From: Halomonas sp. CH40
Lineage (GTDB): Bacteria > Pseudomonadota > Gammaproteobacteria > Pseudomonadales > Halomonadaceae
DNA: 64,000 nucleotides
Reading direction: 5' to 3'
Assembly: GCA_041875495.1 (NCBI GenBank)
Contig: CP112982.1
Coordinates: forward strand, 1,364,001-1,428,000
Shown: one piece after another, positions 54,666-64,000 of the stretch
How positions within the stretch are numbered: position 1 is the stretch's first letter
Layout: each line of letters opens with the position of its first letter
Position numbers and translations under genes: made by a program
Notes under the pieces: generated by a model
What the model was told of the DNA's origin: nothing
The model's input: the letters and a program-made list of their open reading frames with translations, nothing else
The model's database searches: none

Positions 54666-55826
54666 ATGGCCTGGCAAAAGCTGACACGTCCTTTGCGACG
54701 CTACCCCGTTAGGCCACCTGACAGTGGGATCGCGCGGCGTAAAAGTTTCTGGGAGAAAATCCATATTGACCCAGTGCTGGTCGGATTGCTGCTGGTGTTG
54801 ATGGCCTCTGGTCTGGTGGTGCTGTACAGCGCCTCCGGTCAGCGCATTGACGTCGTTTACGCTCAGGGTATCCGCTTTATTGTGGCGCTGGTCGGGATGC
54901 TGGTGATTGCCCAGCTTTCACCGACGACCTTTTTACGCTGGGCGCCCGCTGCGTATCTGGTTGGGGTAATGATGCTGCTGGCCGTGGAGTTTTTCGGTGA
55001 TATGGGGATGGGCGCGCAGCGTTGGCTGGTGATTCCCGGAGTGATACGCTTTCAACCGTCAGAAATGATGAAGCTGGCTGTTCCACTGATGGTGGCTGCC
55101 TATCTGAATCGCTGCCAGTTGCCTCCGCGTCTGCGCGATATTGTGGTCTGCGCTATCATCATCGGTATACCGGTGGTGTTGATTGCGACACAGCCGGATC
55201 TGGGGACTTCCTTGCTGGTGGCCAGTGCCGCTGTGATTGTGGTTTTGCTGGCGGGACTTTCCTGGCGCCTGATTACTTTTGCCGCTGCCTTGTTGGCTTC
55301 GGCACTGCCGTTTTTGTGGATGAGTCTGCATAATTATCAGCGCCAGCGAGTGCTGACCTTTCTGAACCCGGATTCTGATCCTTTGGGGGCCGGTTGGAAT
55401 ATCATCCAGTCGACCACTGCGATTGGCAGCGGTGGGGTATGGGGGAAAGGCTGGCTACAGGGAACCCAGTCACAGCTGGAGTTTCTGCCCGAGCGTCATA
55501 CTGACTTCATCATTGCCGTGCTGGGGGAAGAGTTTGGCCTGGTAGGGATGCTGCTGACCCTGATGCTGTACTTTCTGATTGTCTCCCGTGGCCTATGGCT
55601 GGCGGGAGCTTCCCAGGATACTTTCGGGCGTCTGGTGGCAGGCAGTATCATTCTGACCTTTTTTATTTATGTCTTTGTTAATGTTGGTATGGTCAGCGGG
55701 ATTCTGCCTGTAGTCGGGGTGCCTTTGCCGCTGGTCAGTTATGGCGGCACATCCAGCGTTACCCTGCTGGCGGGTTTTGGTATTCTTATGTCCATTCATG
55801 CGCATCGCAGGCTTTTGCCGCGTTAA
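54666..55826 (+). CDS. mrdB: Rod shape-determining peptidoglycan polymerase RodA
   Basis: 386 residues, about ten membrane segments, SEDS family. Typical are IGSGGVWGKGWLQGTQSQLEFLPERHTDFIIAVLGEEFGLVG and VPLPLVSYGGTSSVTLLAGFGILMSIHAHR. It polymerises glycan strands for cell elongation together with MrdA. AGGA lies nine bases before the ATG. Confidence 0.95.
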   Translation: MAWQKLTRPLRRYPVRPPDSGIARRKSFWEKIHIDPVLVGLLLVLMASGLVVLYSASGQRIDVVYAQGIRFIVALVGMLVIAQLSPTTFLRWAPAAYLVGVMMLLAVEFFGDMGMGAQRWLVIPGVIRFQPSEMMKLAVPLMVAAYLNRCQLPPRLRDIVVCAIIIGIPVVLIATQPDLGTSLLVASAAVIVVLLAGLSWRLITFAAALLASALPFLWMSLHNYQRQRVLTFLNPDSDPLGAGWNIIQSTTAIGSGGVWGKGWLQGTQSQLEFLPERHTDFIIAVLGEEFGLVGMLLTLMLYFLIVSRGLWLAGASQDTFGRLVAGSIILTFFIYVFVNVGMVSGILPVVGVPLPLVSYGGTSSVTLLAGFGILMSIHAHRRLLPR

Positions 55827-55860
55827 TGCATACAACGATAATCTCTAAGGAGTCGCATTG

Positions 55861-56967
55861 ATGACAAGGGCCAAGGGAGGCTTTCGGCGCGCCTGTGTAA
55901 TGATGCTGCTGATGGGGGGAAGCGTGTCCAGCGCTGCGGCCAGTACGCCTGAGGTGGTGAGTTTTCATCCTGACCACCACCCTGATACGGCGGCCCTGGT
56001 ATCTGAACTGATGGCACAGGGCCTGTCACAAGAGTGGCTATACGATGTTCTGGCGCGGACGTTTTATCGTCAAGAGGTGCTGGATGCCATGGAAGGTGCT
56101 GCAGAGCGTCGCCTGGTATGGCACGAGTATCGCAATATCTTCCTGAAAGATGAGCGTATTGAGCAGGGCGCTGATTTTATGCGCCTGCACTTGCCAACCC
56201 TGGAGCGCGCTACTGAACAGTACGGAGTGCCTGCAGAAATCATTACCGCCATTATTGGTGTGGAAACCTACTATGGGCGCTTTAAAGGCAAACACCCGGT
56301 ACTTGATTCTCTCGCCACCCTGGGGTTTCACCATCCTACTCGTGGACGTTTCTTCCGCGGCGAACTAGCCGCCATGCTGAAAATTGCCTATGAACAAGGC
56401 GTTGATCCGGCCGAGCTGAGAGGTTCATATGCCGGGGCGATGGGCTACCCTCAGTTCATACCCACTAGTTATCAGGCGTATGCGGTGGATTTCGATCAGG
56501 ACGGCATTCGTGATCTGTGGAATAACCCGATAGATGCCATTGGTAGTGTTGCCAACTACTTTGCTGAGCATAAATGGCAAGCTGGGGAGCCGGTCTATCA
56601 GCAGGCTGAAGGGCCGCCAAGCCCGCCTGAAACGCTTGAGTTCAACCAGTCCAGTACGCCCACCCTGACTTTGAACGAGGTAATGGAGGCGGGTATAACC
56701 CCCCAAGGGCAGGGGGCTGAAAATTTTATGTCCGACCCTGAACGGCGGGTGGTTCCGCTGTATCTGGATATAAGTGAGGACGTGCAGGATTATCGGTTGG
56801 GTGGCTTTAACTTCTACGTAATTATGCGTTATAACCATAGTCATCTTTATGCAATGGCGGTTACCGAGTTAGCACAAGCCATTGCGGAAAAGGCGGCAGT
56901 GGAAGACATCAGTACTCTGGAGGGGACAAGAAGTGACACCATGGCGAGTGAAAAGGATATCCAATGA
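55861..56967 (+). CDS. mltB: Membrane-bound lytic murein transglycosylase B
   Basis: 368 residues with an N-terminal signal sequence (MTRAKGGFRRACVMMLLMGGSVSSAAA). It lacks a lipobox, unlike E. coli MltB, and so may be soluble periplasmic, or SltB-like. The catalytic glutamate is in ITAIIGVETYYGRFKGKHPVLDSLATLGFHHPTRG, and MGYPQFIPTSYQAYAVDFDQDG and the family 103 glycoside hydrolase pattern follow. It cleaves murein to 1,6-anhydro sugars. AAGGAG lies eight bases before the ATG. Overlaps rlpA by 4 bp. Confidence 0.9.
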   Translation: MTRAKGGFRRACVMMLLMGGSVSSAAASTPEVVSFHPDHHPDTAALVSELMAQGLSQEWLYDVLARTFYRQEVLDAMEGAAERRLVWHEYRNIFLKDERIEQGADFMRLHLPTLERATEQYGVPAEIITAIIGVETYYGRFKGKHPVLDSLATLGFHHPTRGRFFRGELAAMLKIAYEQGVDPAELRGSYAGAMGYPQFIPTSYQAYAVDFDQDGIRDLWNNPIDAIGSVANYFAEHKWQAGEPVYQQAEGPPSPPETLEFNQSSTPTLTLNEVMEAGITPQGQGAENFMSDPERRVVPLYLDISEDVQDYRLGGFNFYVIMRYNHSHLYAMAVTELAQAIAEKAAVEDISTLEGTRSDTMASEKDIQ

Positions 56968-57866
56968 GTAAGCAAGCCCCCACTCTTGGTTGTAAGGGGA
57001 GTCTTCCAGCCTGGCTGGCGCCTGGGGCTATGACATTTGCCTTGATGATGACAGGTTGTGCCAGTAAGGCGCCACCACCAGCTCCGGCTACCGCTGAGCC
57101 ACCCGAACTGACGGGCGGTGGGCGTTATGCCATCAGCGCTGATGCCTATCCGCTTGACCCGCCGGATGTGTCTCAGGTGCCGAATGCTGAACCGAGAGTA
57201 GAGCCGCTTTCCCGCGCTGGCAATCGTCCAAGCTATGAAGTGTGGGGCAAGGTCTATCAGGTGCTACCGAGTGCCAGAGGCTATGTGCAGGAAGGCACGG
57301 CTTCCTGGTATGGCGAAAAGTTTCATGGCTATGCCACGTCCAACGGTGAAATCTACGATATGTATAAAATGTCGGCCGCCCACCGCTCGCTGCCCTTACC
57401 CACCTTTGCCAGGGTGACCAGTCTGGATAGCGGTAATTCTGTTATCGTCCGTATCAACGACAGAGGGCCTTTTCATAGCGAGCGTGAAATTGATCTTTCC
57501 TATGCCGCGGCCTATCAACTTGGTTTTACCGAGGCCGGAACAGGGCGGGTAAGAGTCGAGGCAATCGACCCGCAGGAGCTGACGTTAGCCTCATCTGCAA
57601 GCGCGGTTCAGACACCAGAAAGCCAAATATTAGATACCCGTACCGATTCATCGGGATATCTGCAAGTAGCCGCGTTGAGTGATCGTGGCAGTGCGACACA
57701 GCTGAAGCGCCAGTTGGAAAGTCGCCTTGATCAGAACGTCAGGATAGCTGATGACGGCGGTGTCTATCGCGTTCAGGTAGGCCCGGTAGGCCACCAGCAG
57801 GAAGAGTTGGCGCTGCGTGAGACGCTACGTCAAGCGGGCTACCCGCAAGCATTTATTGTAAAGTAA
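56964..57866 (+). CDS. rlpA: Septal ring lytic transglycosylase RlpA
   Basis: 300 residues. The lipobox MMTGC (Cys at about residue 32) makes it an outer-membrane lipoprotein. A double-psi beta-barrel (about 110-200: GTASWYGEKFHGYATSNGEIYDMYKMSAAHRSLPLPTFARVTSL, VRINDRGPF) holds the catalytic residues, and a C-terminal SPOR domain (about 225-300) binds denuded murein at the septum. Overlaps mltB by 4 bp. Confidence 0.94.
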   Translation: MSKQAPTLGCKGSLPAWLAPGAMTFALMMTGCASKAPPPAPATAEPPELTGGGRYAISADAYPLDPPDVSQVPNAEPRVEPLSRAGNRPSYEVWGKVYQVLPSARGYVQEGTASWYGEKFHGYATSNGEIYDMYKMSAAHRSLPLPTFARVTSLDSGNSVIVRINDRGPFHSEREIDLSYAAAYQLGFTEAGTGRVRVEAIDPQELTLASSASAVQTPESQILDTRTDSSGYLQVAALSDRGSATQLKRQLESRLDQNVRIADDGGVYRVQVGPVGHQQEELALRETLRQAGYPQAFIVK

Positions 57867-57935
57867 GCCATAAAGTACATAGTTCCTTTGTATGCCTCTT
57901 GTGAGGCCAATGATTTTAACGAGATATTTTTAGTT

Positions 57936-59204
57936 ATGAAGACGATTTCAACGCTGTTTAAAAAGGTACCACTACCGGATCTATCACGTCTTGGTCGCAG
58001 GTTTTCGCTCTCTCTGCGACTAAGACGCGCAAGCCTTGTTGTTGGCGCAGGCGTGATGACCACAGTGTTGGCAGTAACCGCCAATGCCCAGGCGATTCCC
58101 CAGCCTCAGACGATTATTCCCTCGCCGCCCCAGCTGGCTGCCAAGTCGTGGATTCTGATGGACGCCAATAGCGGCCACGTATTGGCAGCACATAAACCGG
58201 ATGAGCAGCTGCCGCCTGCTAGCCTAACCAAGCTGATGACGGCCTATCTGGTTGAGCGCGAACTGGACCGCGGTACCATCAAGCCCAACGATATGGTCAA
58301 TATCAGCGAAAAGGCCTGGCGTACCGGTGGTTCCAAGATGTTTATTGAGGTGGGTACCCAGGTGTCGGTGGATGACCTCTTGCACGGTATCATCATTGTC
58401 TCGGGTAACGATGCCAGTGTGGCCATGGCAGAGCATCTGGCCGGGGGAGAAGTGCCTTTTGCGGACCTGATGAACCAGCATGCCACTCGCTTGGGAATGC
58501 ATAACACCAATTTTGAAAACCCGACTGGGCTTCCGGGCGAAAATCATTATTCAAGTGCAAGGGATATGGCGTTGCTCGCCCAGTACATTATCAATGACTA
58601 TCCTGAGCACTATGCGATTTATTCTCAGCGAGCCTTTTCATTTGGCGGGATTGATCAGCCTAACCGTAACCGTCTGCTGTGGCGCGACCCAACCGTGGAT
58701 GGCCTGAAAACCGGCTGGACCTCTGAGGCGGGTTATGGTCTGGTGGCGTCAGCTGAGCGTGATGGTATGCGTCTGGTGTCGGTGGTGATGGGTACCAACT
58801 CTGAGGAAGCCCGCGCTCAGGAAACTCAGAAACTGCTCAGCTACGGTTATCGTTTTTACGAAACGCTGCCGATCTATGAGCAGGATGAAGTGCTGGCTTC
58901 GCCGCGCATCTGGGGCGGCGCCAGCAATGAAGTCAGCGCGGGTGTCGGCGATGAAGTTCATGTCACCCTGCCGCGCAACCGTAACGAGGAATTACGTGCC
59001 AGACTGAACTTGAATCGTGATCTGATGGCCCCCATCTCAAAAGGTGATCAGGTAGGCCAGTTGGAAATTGTGCTTGGTGAAGACGTGGTGGGAGCGCGCA
59101 CCCTTGTTGCGCTGGAAGACGTTGAAGAGGGTGGCCTGTTCAAGCGTCTACTGGATCAGGTGCGGCGTTTCTTTAGCGGCTTGATCAGTGGGTTTCTGGA
59201 CTAG
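57936..59204 (+). CDS. dacA: D-alanyl-D-alanine carboxypeptidase (PBP5)
   Basis: 422 residues. It has a long positive N-terminus (about 1-50), a signal-like helix (ASLVVGAGVMTTVLAVTANAQA), SxxK in PPASLTKLMTAYL, SxN in SGNDASVAMAEHLAG, and KTG in DGLKTGWTSEAGYGLVASA. The C-terminal amphipathic helix LFKRLLDQVRRFFSGLISGFLD anchors it to the outer face of the inner membrane. It trims murein pentapeptides. The ATG at 57936 is used; the frame is open to 57888, but the extra residues do not look like a signal peptide. Confidence 0.93.
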   Translation: MKTISTLFKKVPLPDLSRLGRRFSLSLRLRRASLVVGAGVMTTVLAVTANAQAIPQPQTIIPSPPQLAAKSWILMDANSGHVLAAHKPDEQLPPASLTKLMTAYLVERELDRGTIKPNDMVNISEKAWRTGGSKMFIEVGTQVSVDDLLHGIIIVSGNDASVAMAEHLAGGEVPFADLMNQHATRLGMHNTNFENPTGLPGENHYSSARDMALLAQYIINDYPEHYAIYSQRAFSFGGIDQPNRNRLLWRDPTVDGLKTGWTSEAGYGLVASAERDGMRLVSVVMGTNSEEARAQETQKLLSYGYRFYETLPIYEQDEVLASPRIWGGASNEVSAGVGDEVHVTLPRNRNEELRARLNLNRDLMAPISKGDQVGQLEIVLGEDVVGARTLVALEDVEEGGLFKRLLDQVRRFFSGLISGFLD

Positions 59205-59257
59205 CCGCCAGAAAGTGACTTTTTTCTCACCGGAGGGTTCCCTCTGGTAAGCTGAAC

Positions 59258-59282
59258 GGCCTGGAAACTCCAGGTCGTTTTT
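59258..59282 (+). terminator. Intrinsic terminator after dacA
   Basis: CCTGGA-AAC-TCCAGG stem (59260-59274) followed by TCGTTTTT. A second hairpin (ACCGGAGGG-TT-CCCTCTGGT) lies just upstream at 59229-59248 and could help. It overlaps a possible upstream TTG start of ybeD at 59281, which supports the ATG at 59308 instead. Confidence 0.7.
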
Positions 59283-59307
59283 GTTGATAAACCGTTTGGA
59301 TGTTGCG

Positions 59308-59625
59308 ATGAAATCAAGTGGTAAAAAAACGTTTCGGGATATGCGTCAGCCGGTGACTAATGACCCTTCGGCAGCCAAAATTACCTTCCCCTGTGATTAT
59401 CCTATCAAGGTGGTTGGTGATGCGGCCGACGACTTTGCAGAAGCCGTATGTAAGGTGGTAGAAACCCACTCGCCAGCATTTGATGCCAGTACGGTGGTCG
59501 TGGTGGATAGCCGCAATGGCCGTTTTCAATCCGTCCGGCTGACGATTCAGGCCACCAGCGAGGAGCAGATCAAGCGGCTATTTGTCGACCTTAAGGCCAC
59601 TGGCCGCGTGCATATGGTGCTGTGA
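59308..59625 (+). CDS. ybeD: YbeD/DUF493 family protein
   Basis: 105 residues with the YbeD fold: [28 protein letters not shown], and [41 protein letters not shown]. It is small, cytoplasmic, of unknown biochemical role, and in many gammaproteobacteria lies between dacA and lipB, as here. The stop overlaps the lipB start by one base (TGATG). Confidence 0.9.
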   Translation: MKSSGKKTFRDMRQPVTNDPSAAKITFPCDYPIKVVGDAADDFAEAVCKVVETHSPAFDASTVVVVDSRNGRFQSVRLTIQATSEEQIKRLFVDLKATGRVHMVL

Positions 59626-60275
59626 TGGATAAACAGTCCATTGAGTTACACCTGTTGGGGATGCGTCCCTATCTGCCCGTCTGGGAGGCCATGCGTTCAC
59701 TGACGGATACCCGTGACGCTGGAACGCCCGATCAGTTCTGGTTGGTGGAACATGAGCCTGTTTTCACCCAAGGGCGCGCCGGTAAACCTGAGCACCTTTT
59801 GATGCCAGGCGATATTCCTGTGGTGCATACCGACCGTGGTGGGCAGGTGACCTACCATGGCCCCGGGCAGGTCGTGCTGTATCCGCTTTTGGATGTACGT
59901 CGGGCGGAAGTTGGGGTGAGAGACCTGGTAAGCGCGCTTGAAAACGCGGTGATTGATGTCCTGGAAAACTATGGAGTAAGAGCCAGAGCCAAGCCGGATG
60001 CGCCAGGCGTCTATGTCACTACTGCGATGGGCGAGGCCAAAATCGCATCATTGGGCCTGCGCATTCGGCGGGGGGGCAGCTTTCACGGCGTAGCGCTCAA
60101 TGTGGATGCTGACCTGTCACCGTTTGAGCGCATTAACCCTTGCGGCTATGCTGGCATGCAGATGACTAATCTGGCTGATCTGGTTGAACGCCAGGTTAGC
60201 TGTGACTCTGTGGGCAGAGAGCTTGCAGAAGCCTTGGCAGCACGGCTTCAGCGTCGGTTAACGCCAAAGCCGTAA
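59625..60275 (+). CDS. lipB: Octanoyl-[acyl carrier protein]:protein N-octanoyltransferase LipB
   Basis: 216 residues. [65 protein letters not shown], with the catalytic Cys in INPCGY and Lys in GEAKIASLG. It transfers octanoate from ACP to lipoyl-domain proteins as the first step of lipoylation. Convergent with lipA, eight bases apart, with no terminator between. Confidence 0.95.
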   Translation: MDKQSIELHLLGMRPYLPVWEAMRSLTDTRDAGTPDQFWLVEHEPVFTQGRAGKPEHLLMPGDIPVVHTDRGGQVTYHGPGQVVLYPLLDVRRAEVGVRDLVSALENAVIDVLENYGVRARAKPDAPGVYVTTAMGEAKIASLGLRIRRGGSFHGVALNVDADLSPFERINPCGYAGMQMTNLADLVERQVSCDSVGRELAEALAARLQRRLTPKP

Positions 60276-60283
60276 AAACCCAG

Positions 60284-61345
60284 CTAGCCGACGTTGAAAG
60301 CCGGAATAAGATTGCTGTCTTCTTCTGCCTGGCCAGGCACTTTGGCAGGCGTTGCCAGGCCAAGGTTGTTTTTCTCGAATACCCGGTCAGCGCGATAGCT
60401 GGAGCGTACCAGAGGTCCGGAAGGCACTTCCATAAAGCCCTTTTCGAGCCCAAGTTGACGCAGCTCTTCAAACTCTTCCGGTGTTACGTAGCGTTCAACC
60501 GGTAAGTGATTCTTGGTGGGGCGCAAGTACTGGCCGAGCGTCACGATATCCACACCAATCTCGCGCAGGTCGTCAAAGGTCTTGAGGATTTCTTCCTTGG
60601 TTTCGCCCAGCCCCAGCATCAAGCTGGTCTTGGTGATGATATCAGGACGATAGCGCTTGGCATGGGCCAGAACGTCCAGCGTCTTGCGATAGCCAGCACG
60701 AGGGTCGCGAACCCTTCGCGTCAGCCGCTCAACGGTCTCGACGTTCTGGGCAAACACCTGCAAGCCTGAATCAACCACCCGCTCAATGGCTTTGGGTTCA
60801 GCGTCAAAATCCGGTGTCAAGGCTTCCACGACCACCTCAGGCGTATGGCGCTTGATGGCTTGTATGCAGGCCGCGTAATGGGAGGCGCCGCCATCGTCAA
60901 GATCATCCCGATCCACCGAGGTAAGCACCACATAACGTAGCCCCATCAGTTCAACCGACTTAGCCGTATTCTCAGGCTCATCATGATCCAGCCAGCCTTT
61001 GGGGTTACCCGTATCGACTGCACAGAAGCGGCATGCCCGTGTGCAAACAGAGCCCATCAGCATGATGGTTGCCGTGCCATTGCTCCAGCATTCACCCATG
61101 TTGGGGCAGTGGGACTCAGCGCATACGGTGCTTAACCCATGCGACTTGACGTTTTTCTTGACGGCTTCAAAACGTCCGCCGCCGGGCATTTTGGCGCGCA
61201 GCCAGGCAGGTTTACGCTCAGGTAAGGTAGACGGTGTTTCCGGTACTTGCTTGCTTTGTTTGATGCCGTCCTTGATGACGGCCATGCCATGTTCATTACG
61301 GAATTTTTCGCCGCTGGAAATACGCTGCGAGGGGTGATTGCTCAT
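60284..61345 (-). CDS. lipA: Lipoyl synthase LipA
   Basis: 353 residues. It has the radical-SAM cysteine motif CTRACRFC (CxxxCxxC) and the second auxiliary-cluster motif [13 protein letters not shown]. It inserts two sulphur atoms into octanoyl groups made by LipB. It has a longer N-terminal part (about 45 residues) than some LipA proteins. The upstream region runs to the DUF3141 gene (61346-61727). Confidence 0.96.
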   Translation of the reverse strand: MSNHPSQRISSGEKFRNEHGMAVIKDGIKQSKQVPETPSTLPERKPAWLRAKMPGGGRFEAVKKNVKSHGLSTVCAESHCPNMGECWSNGTATIMLMGSVCTRACRFCAVDTGNPKGWLDHDEPENTAKSVELMGLRYVVLTSVDRDDLDDGGASHYAACIQAIKRHTPEVVVEALTPDFDAEPKAIERVVDSGLQVFAQNVETVERLTRRVRDPRAGYRKTLDVLAHAKRYRPDIITKTSLMLGLGETKEEILKTFDDLREIGVDIVTLGQYLRPTKNHLPVERYVTPEEFEELRQLGLEKGFMEVPSGPLVRSSYRADRVFEKNNLGLATPAKVPGQAEEDSNLIPAFNVG

Positions 61346-61727
61346 AATAAAGCGCCTCTGCTATGGCGAGAGCGGTCAGTATCTGGCCTCGTTAACCGCT
61401 CGGGAATATGGGTCAATGTCGACAGAAGTCTATGGGGCTCAATGTAACATATTTGGCAGAAAGCGGGGTATCGTTACGTCAGTGTAAGGTAGCGCTATAA
61501 AGGATGATGAATAACAGCGGCGAATATTGTCATGATCAAATCCTGTTTCTGTGTCTGATGCTTTGGTTTTCCGGTTGGTGCAGCGTTAAAAGTGAACAAT
61601 CACAACATTGGCAGCGATAAAGTAGCATTCTTCATCGACGTTGAGGGCTGTGTGAATTACACTATATTGCGTTGCAGCATAAAACGATTTAGGGCCATGG
61701 CACTCATGCTGGCCCAAGGGAGAATCC
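61346..61727. other. Divergent control region of lipA and the DUF3141 gene
   Basis: 382 bp without a gene. A sigma-70-like promoter (TTGAGG at 61641, 16-base spacer, TATATT at 61663) points toward the DUF3141 gene. Nothing else distinctive is seen near lipA. Confidence 0.5.
61641..61679 (+). promoter_or_regulatory. Promoter with TGC-rich site for the DUF3141 gene
   Basis: A -35 TTGAGG and a -10 TATATT with a 16-base spacer, with TTGCGTTGCAGCA (61667-61679) overlapping the end of the -10 and the start site. TGC-rich repeats like this are bound by PhaR, the PHA-granule-linked repressor, at PHA gene promoters. The PhaR link is inference. Confidence 0.45.
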
Positions 61728-64000
61728 ATGAACTTTCTCGCCAACCCTTTTATGCCATCAGCGCCGACTGGCAATGATGGCGCCATCGCCGACTTTCCGT
61801 TAAATGCCGGAACCCAAGCGATGATGACCCTGTGTGACCCCTTTGGTTTTGGCCGCGCTGCGCTTGACTACTGGCGCGACGGCCTGGAACGCAGCATTCT
61901 CTACTGCGATGTGATGCGCCAACGGGGTAATCAATACCTTGAGCACATGGAGCAAACCAAGCCCAATGTGCTTGGCTTTAAAACCGAAGTGGTCATGGAT
62001 GGCCGCGAGCTTGAGCATCCTACCAACTACGAATTATTGCGCGTTCTGCCGCCGGAAGGCGTAGAGATTGACGAGCTCAAGCGCCCCTTTGTGGTCGTCG
62101 ACCCCCGCGCCGGGCACGGCCCGGGCATTGGCGGTTTCAAGCCTGACAGCGAGCTGGGTGTTGCCATGCGCGCTGGGCACCCTTGCTACTTTATCGGCTT
62201 TCTGCCTTTCCCGGAGCCAGGGCAGACGGTTGAAGACGTTGTAGAAGCGGAAATCGCCTTTCTGCGCCACGTAAGCTCTCTGCATCCGGATACCTGTGAA
62301 AAGCCGATGGTGGTGGGTAACTGCCAGGCGGGCTGGCAGATCATGATGGCGGCAGCGCTGGAACCTGACGTGTTTGGCCCCATCCTGATTGCGGGTGCAC
62401 CGCTTTCCTACTGGGCAGGTGAACGTGGCAAGGCGCCGATGCGCTATACCGGCGGGATTACCGGCGGCAGCTGGGTGACTGCCTTGACCAGTGATATTGG
62501 TAACGGTCTGTTTGACGGTGCCTGGCTGGTGCAAAACTTCGAGCGCCTGAACCCGGCCAATACCTATTGGAAAAAGCAGTATCACCTGTTTGATAATATC
62601 GATAACGAAGCCGAACGTTATCTGGAATTTGAACGCTGGTGGGGCGGCCACGTGGTGCTGGGTGGCGAAGAAATCCAGTACATCGTGGATAACCTGTTTG
62701 TCGGTAACCGTCTGTCGACCGCTCAGCTGGTGACCCGTGATGGGCGTCGCGTTGACTTACGCAATGTCCGCTCGCCGGTCGTGGTGTTCTGTTCGCGCGG
62801 TGACGATATTACGCCGCCGCCCCAGGCGCTTGGCTGGATTCGTGATCTTTACGAAGGCGAAGAGGACATCATTGCCAACGACCAGACCATTGTCTATTGC
62901 CTGCATGACACCACGGGCCATCTGGGCATCTTTGTCTCCGGTAGTGTTTCCCGCAAGGAGCATTCCGAGTTCACGGCTAACATGGATTATATCGATGTGA
63001 TGCCGCCTGGGCTCTATGAAACCAAGATTACCCGTGCTTCCGAACGATCAGACGCTGAGCTGATCGAGCGTGAGTATCTGCTCGAATTCGAGACGCGCAA
63101 CTTTGATGAGCTTGATCAGGAAGTCAAGCCTATCGCCGAAGATGATCGTCGTTTCGCGACCGTTGCGCGCGTATCAGAAATTAATCTGGGTATTTACCGT
63201 TTAGCGGTTCAGCCCTGGATTCAAGCGCTTAATACGCCTGAAATGGCGCGCTGGATCCGGCGCATGCACCCGATCCGCCTGGGCTACCGGTTAATGTCGG
63301 ATCGTAACCCTCTGACCGTTCCCTTGCCGGTCATGGCAGATGCGGTGCGCGCTAACCGTCATCAGGTAGGCCACGATAATCTGTTTAAATCCATGGAAGG
63401 TATTGTGTCCGAGCAGATCGTGTCCAATCTGAACGCCGTGCGTGATCTGCGTGATAGCTCGCTAGAGCGCATCTTCCTGGATGTTTATGGCCAGCCTCTT
63501 CTGCAGGCCGCCGTTGGTCTCTATGGCGATGCCCATGTCCATCGTCGTCGTCCAGGCGCAGAGCCTGAGCATCGTCGCTTTATCCAGCAGCGCCGTGAAG
63601 AGCTGCGCGAGCGGATTGCGCATGGTGGTGACCACGAAGCGGTAATGCGTGCGGTTATTTACGTGCTCGGCGGTTCGCCAGCCACGGATGAGCGTAACTT
63701 CAAGCGTCTGCGGGCGTCACGCGCTGAGCTTGAGCCGGGCAGCTCGCTGGATGAGTTCAAGAAACTGGTACGTGAGCAGTTCTTTATTCTCAAGCTTGAT
63801 CGTGAAGAAGCCCTTGCTACCCTGCCGCAGCTACTGGCTGGTCAGAGTAATGCCCAGATTGATGCGCATATTGATCATCTCGATCATGTACTGGCCGCCA
63901 GCGGTGATCTGTCGGAACACTCATCAGAACGTTTTGAGCAGGTCAAGGCATTGTTTGATCAGGCGCGCCCTGAAACACTGGCTGAAGTGCCAGTCGAGTC
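61728..64000 (+). CDS. DUF3141 PHA-synthase-like alpha/beta hydrolase (partial)
   Basis: 757 complete codons to the window edge, no stop; the gene is cut off at the right. It has a PhaC-like alpha/beta-hydrolase core with a lipase-like GxCxG box, VVGNCQAGWQIM (Cys nucleophile), catalytic Asp in CSRGDDITPPPQ, and His in DTTGHLGIFVSGSV, the Cys-Asp-His triad of PHA synthases. A long C-terminal part (from about residue 480) is not seen in PhaC. An AAGGGAGA site precedes the ATG. It may act on polyhydroxyalkanoate or acyl-CoA; the activity is not known. Confidence 0.87.
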   Translation, partial: MNFLANPFMPSAPTGNDGAIADFPLNAGTQAMMTLCDPFGFGRAALDYWRDGLERSILYCDVMRQRGNQYLEHMEQTKPNVLGFKTEVVMDGRELEHPTNYELLRVLPPEGVEIDELKRPFVVVDPRAGHGPGIGGFKPDSELGVAMRAGHPCYFIGFLPFPEPGQTVEDVVEAEIAFLRHVSSLHPDTCEKPMVVGNCQAGWQIMMAAALEPDVFGPILIAGAPLSYWAGERGKAPMRYTGGITGGSWVTALTSDIGNGLFDGAWLVQNFERLNPANTYWKKQYHLFDNIDNEAERYLEFERWWGGHVVLGGEEIQYIVDNLFVGNRLSTAQLVTRDGRRVDLRNVRSPVVVFCSRGDDITPPPQALGWIRDLYEGEEDIIANDQTIVYCLHDTTGHLGIFVSGSVSRKEHSEFTANMDYIDVMPPGLYETKITRASERSDAELIEREYLLEFETRNFDELDQEVKPIAEDDRRFATVARVSEINLGIYRLAVQPWIQALNTPEMARWIRRMHPIRLGYRLMSDRNPLTVPLPVMADAVRANRHQVGHDNLFKSMEGIVSEQIVSNLNAVRDLRDSSLERIFLDVYGQPLLQAAVGLYGDAHVHRRRPGAEPEHRRFIQQRREELRERIAHGGDHEAVMRAVIYVLGGSPATDERNFKRLRASRAELEPGSSLDEFKKLVREQFFILKLDREEALATLPQLLAGQSNAQIDAHIDHLDHVLAASGDLSEHSSERFEQVKALFDQARPETLAEVPVE

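Overview
The window looks like chromosomal DNA from a moderately halophilic gammaproteobacterium of the Halomonadaceae (Halomonas or a close relative). This is inferred from protein resemblance and gene order, not from a marker gene: there is no rRNA or tRNA here. Supporting signs are acidic secreted proteins, a conserved envelope and lipoylation gene order, fadBA, a heterotetrameric sarcosine oxidase operon, and a PHA-synthase-like DUF3141 protein at the right edge. Most of the window is ordinary, densely packed core genome.

Layout. 1-7.3 kb holds housekeeping and stress genes: a MATE exporter, EpmC, a degenerate DnaQ-like protein, TatD, the ABC-F protein Uup, a universal stress protein, a membrane-anchored protein of unknown function, and SlyA. 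7.5-10.9 kb is the fatty-acid beta-oxidation operon fadBA with its terminator. 11.0-17.1 kb is soxBDAG plus an IclR regulator on the minus strand, with a perfect dyad upstream. 17.5-18.4 kb holds two tandem Crp/Fnr-type genes, both broken by internal deletions. 18.7-23.8 kb is a compact signalling operon: a soluble histidine kinase, a response regulator with an HD-type output, and a LOV blue-light sensor fused to GGDEF-EAL-REC. 24.3-30.6 kb is a more accessory stretch: a KfrA-like coiled-coil DNA-binding protein with a palindrome upstream, a CLC channel overlapping an orphan solute-binding protein, an amino-acid racemase and a purine-permease-like transporter. 30.6-34.0 kb holds a beta-ketothiolase and a MoxR/VWA pair.

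34.0-34.4 kb is a gene-free gap with the elements of a sigma-54-dependent small RNA gene: a perfect inverted repeat, a -24/-12 promoter with one mismatch to consensus, about 139 nt of transcript, and a terminator with a UUCG loop and six T. I consider this the best candidate for something undescribed in the window.

34.4-42.5 kb is a seven-gene minus-strand array, dppABCDF-lysR-pepQ, joining peptide import to cleavage of Xaa-Pro dipeptides. 42.8-49.4 kb holds a membrane-anchored glutaredoxin-like protein, mpl, ubiX, a LysE-type exporter, a DedA-PAP2 fusion, and two overlapping membrane proteins with degenerate or doubtful GGDEF domains. 49.7-61.3 kb is the cell-wall and lipoylation block proA-nadD-rsfS-rlmH-mrdA-mrdB-mltB-rlpA-dacA-ybeD-lipB, with lipA convergent. 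A partial DUF3141 gene runs off the right edge.

Start codons were chosen from visible ribosome binding sites and family length. Functional assignments rest on recognised motifs and family resemblance; no database search was possible.
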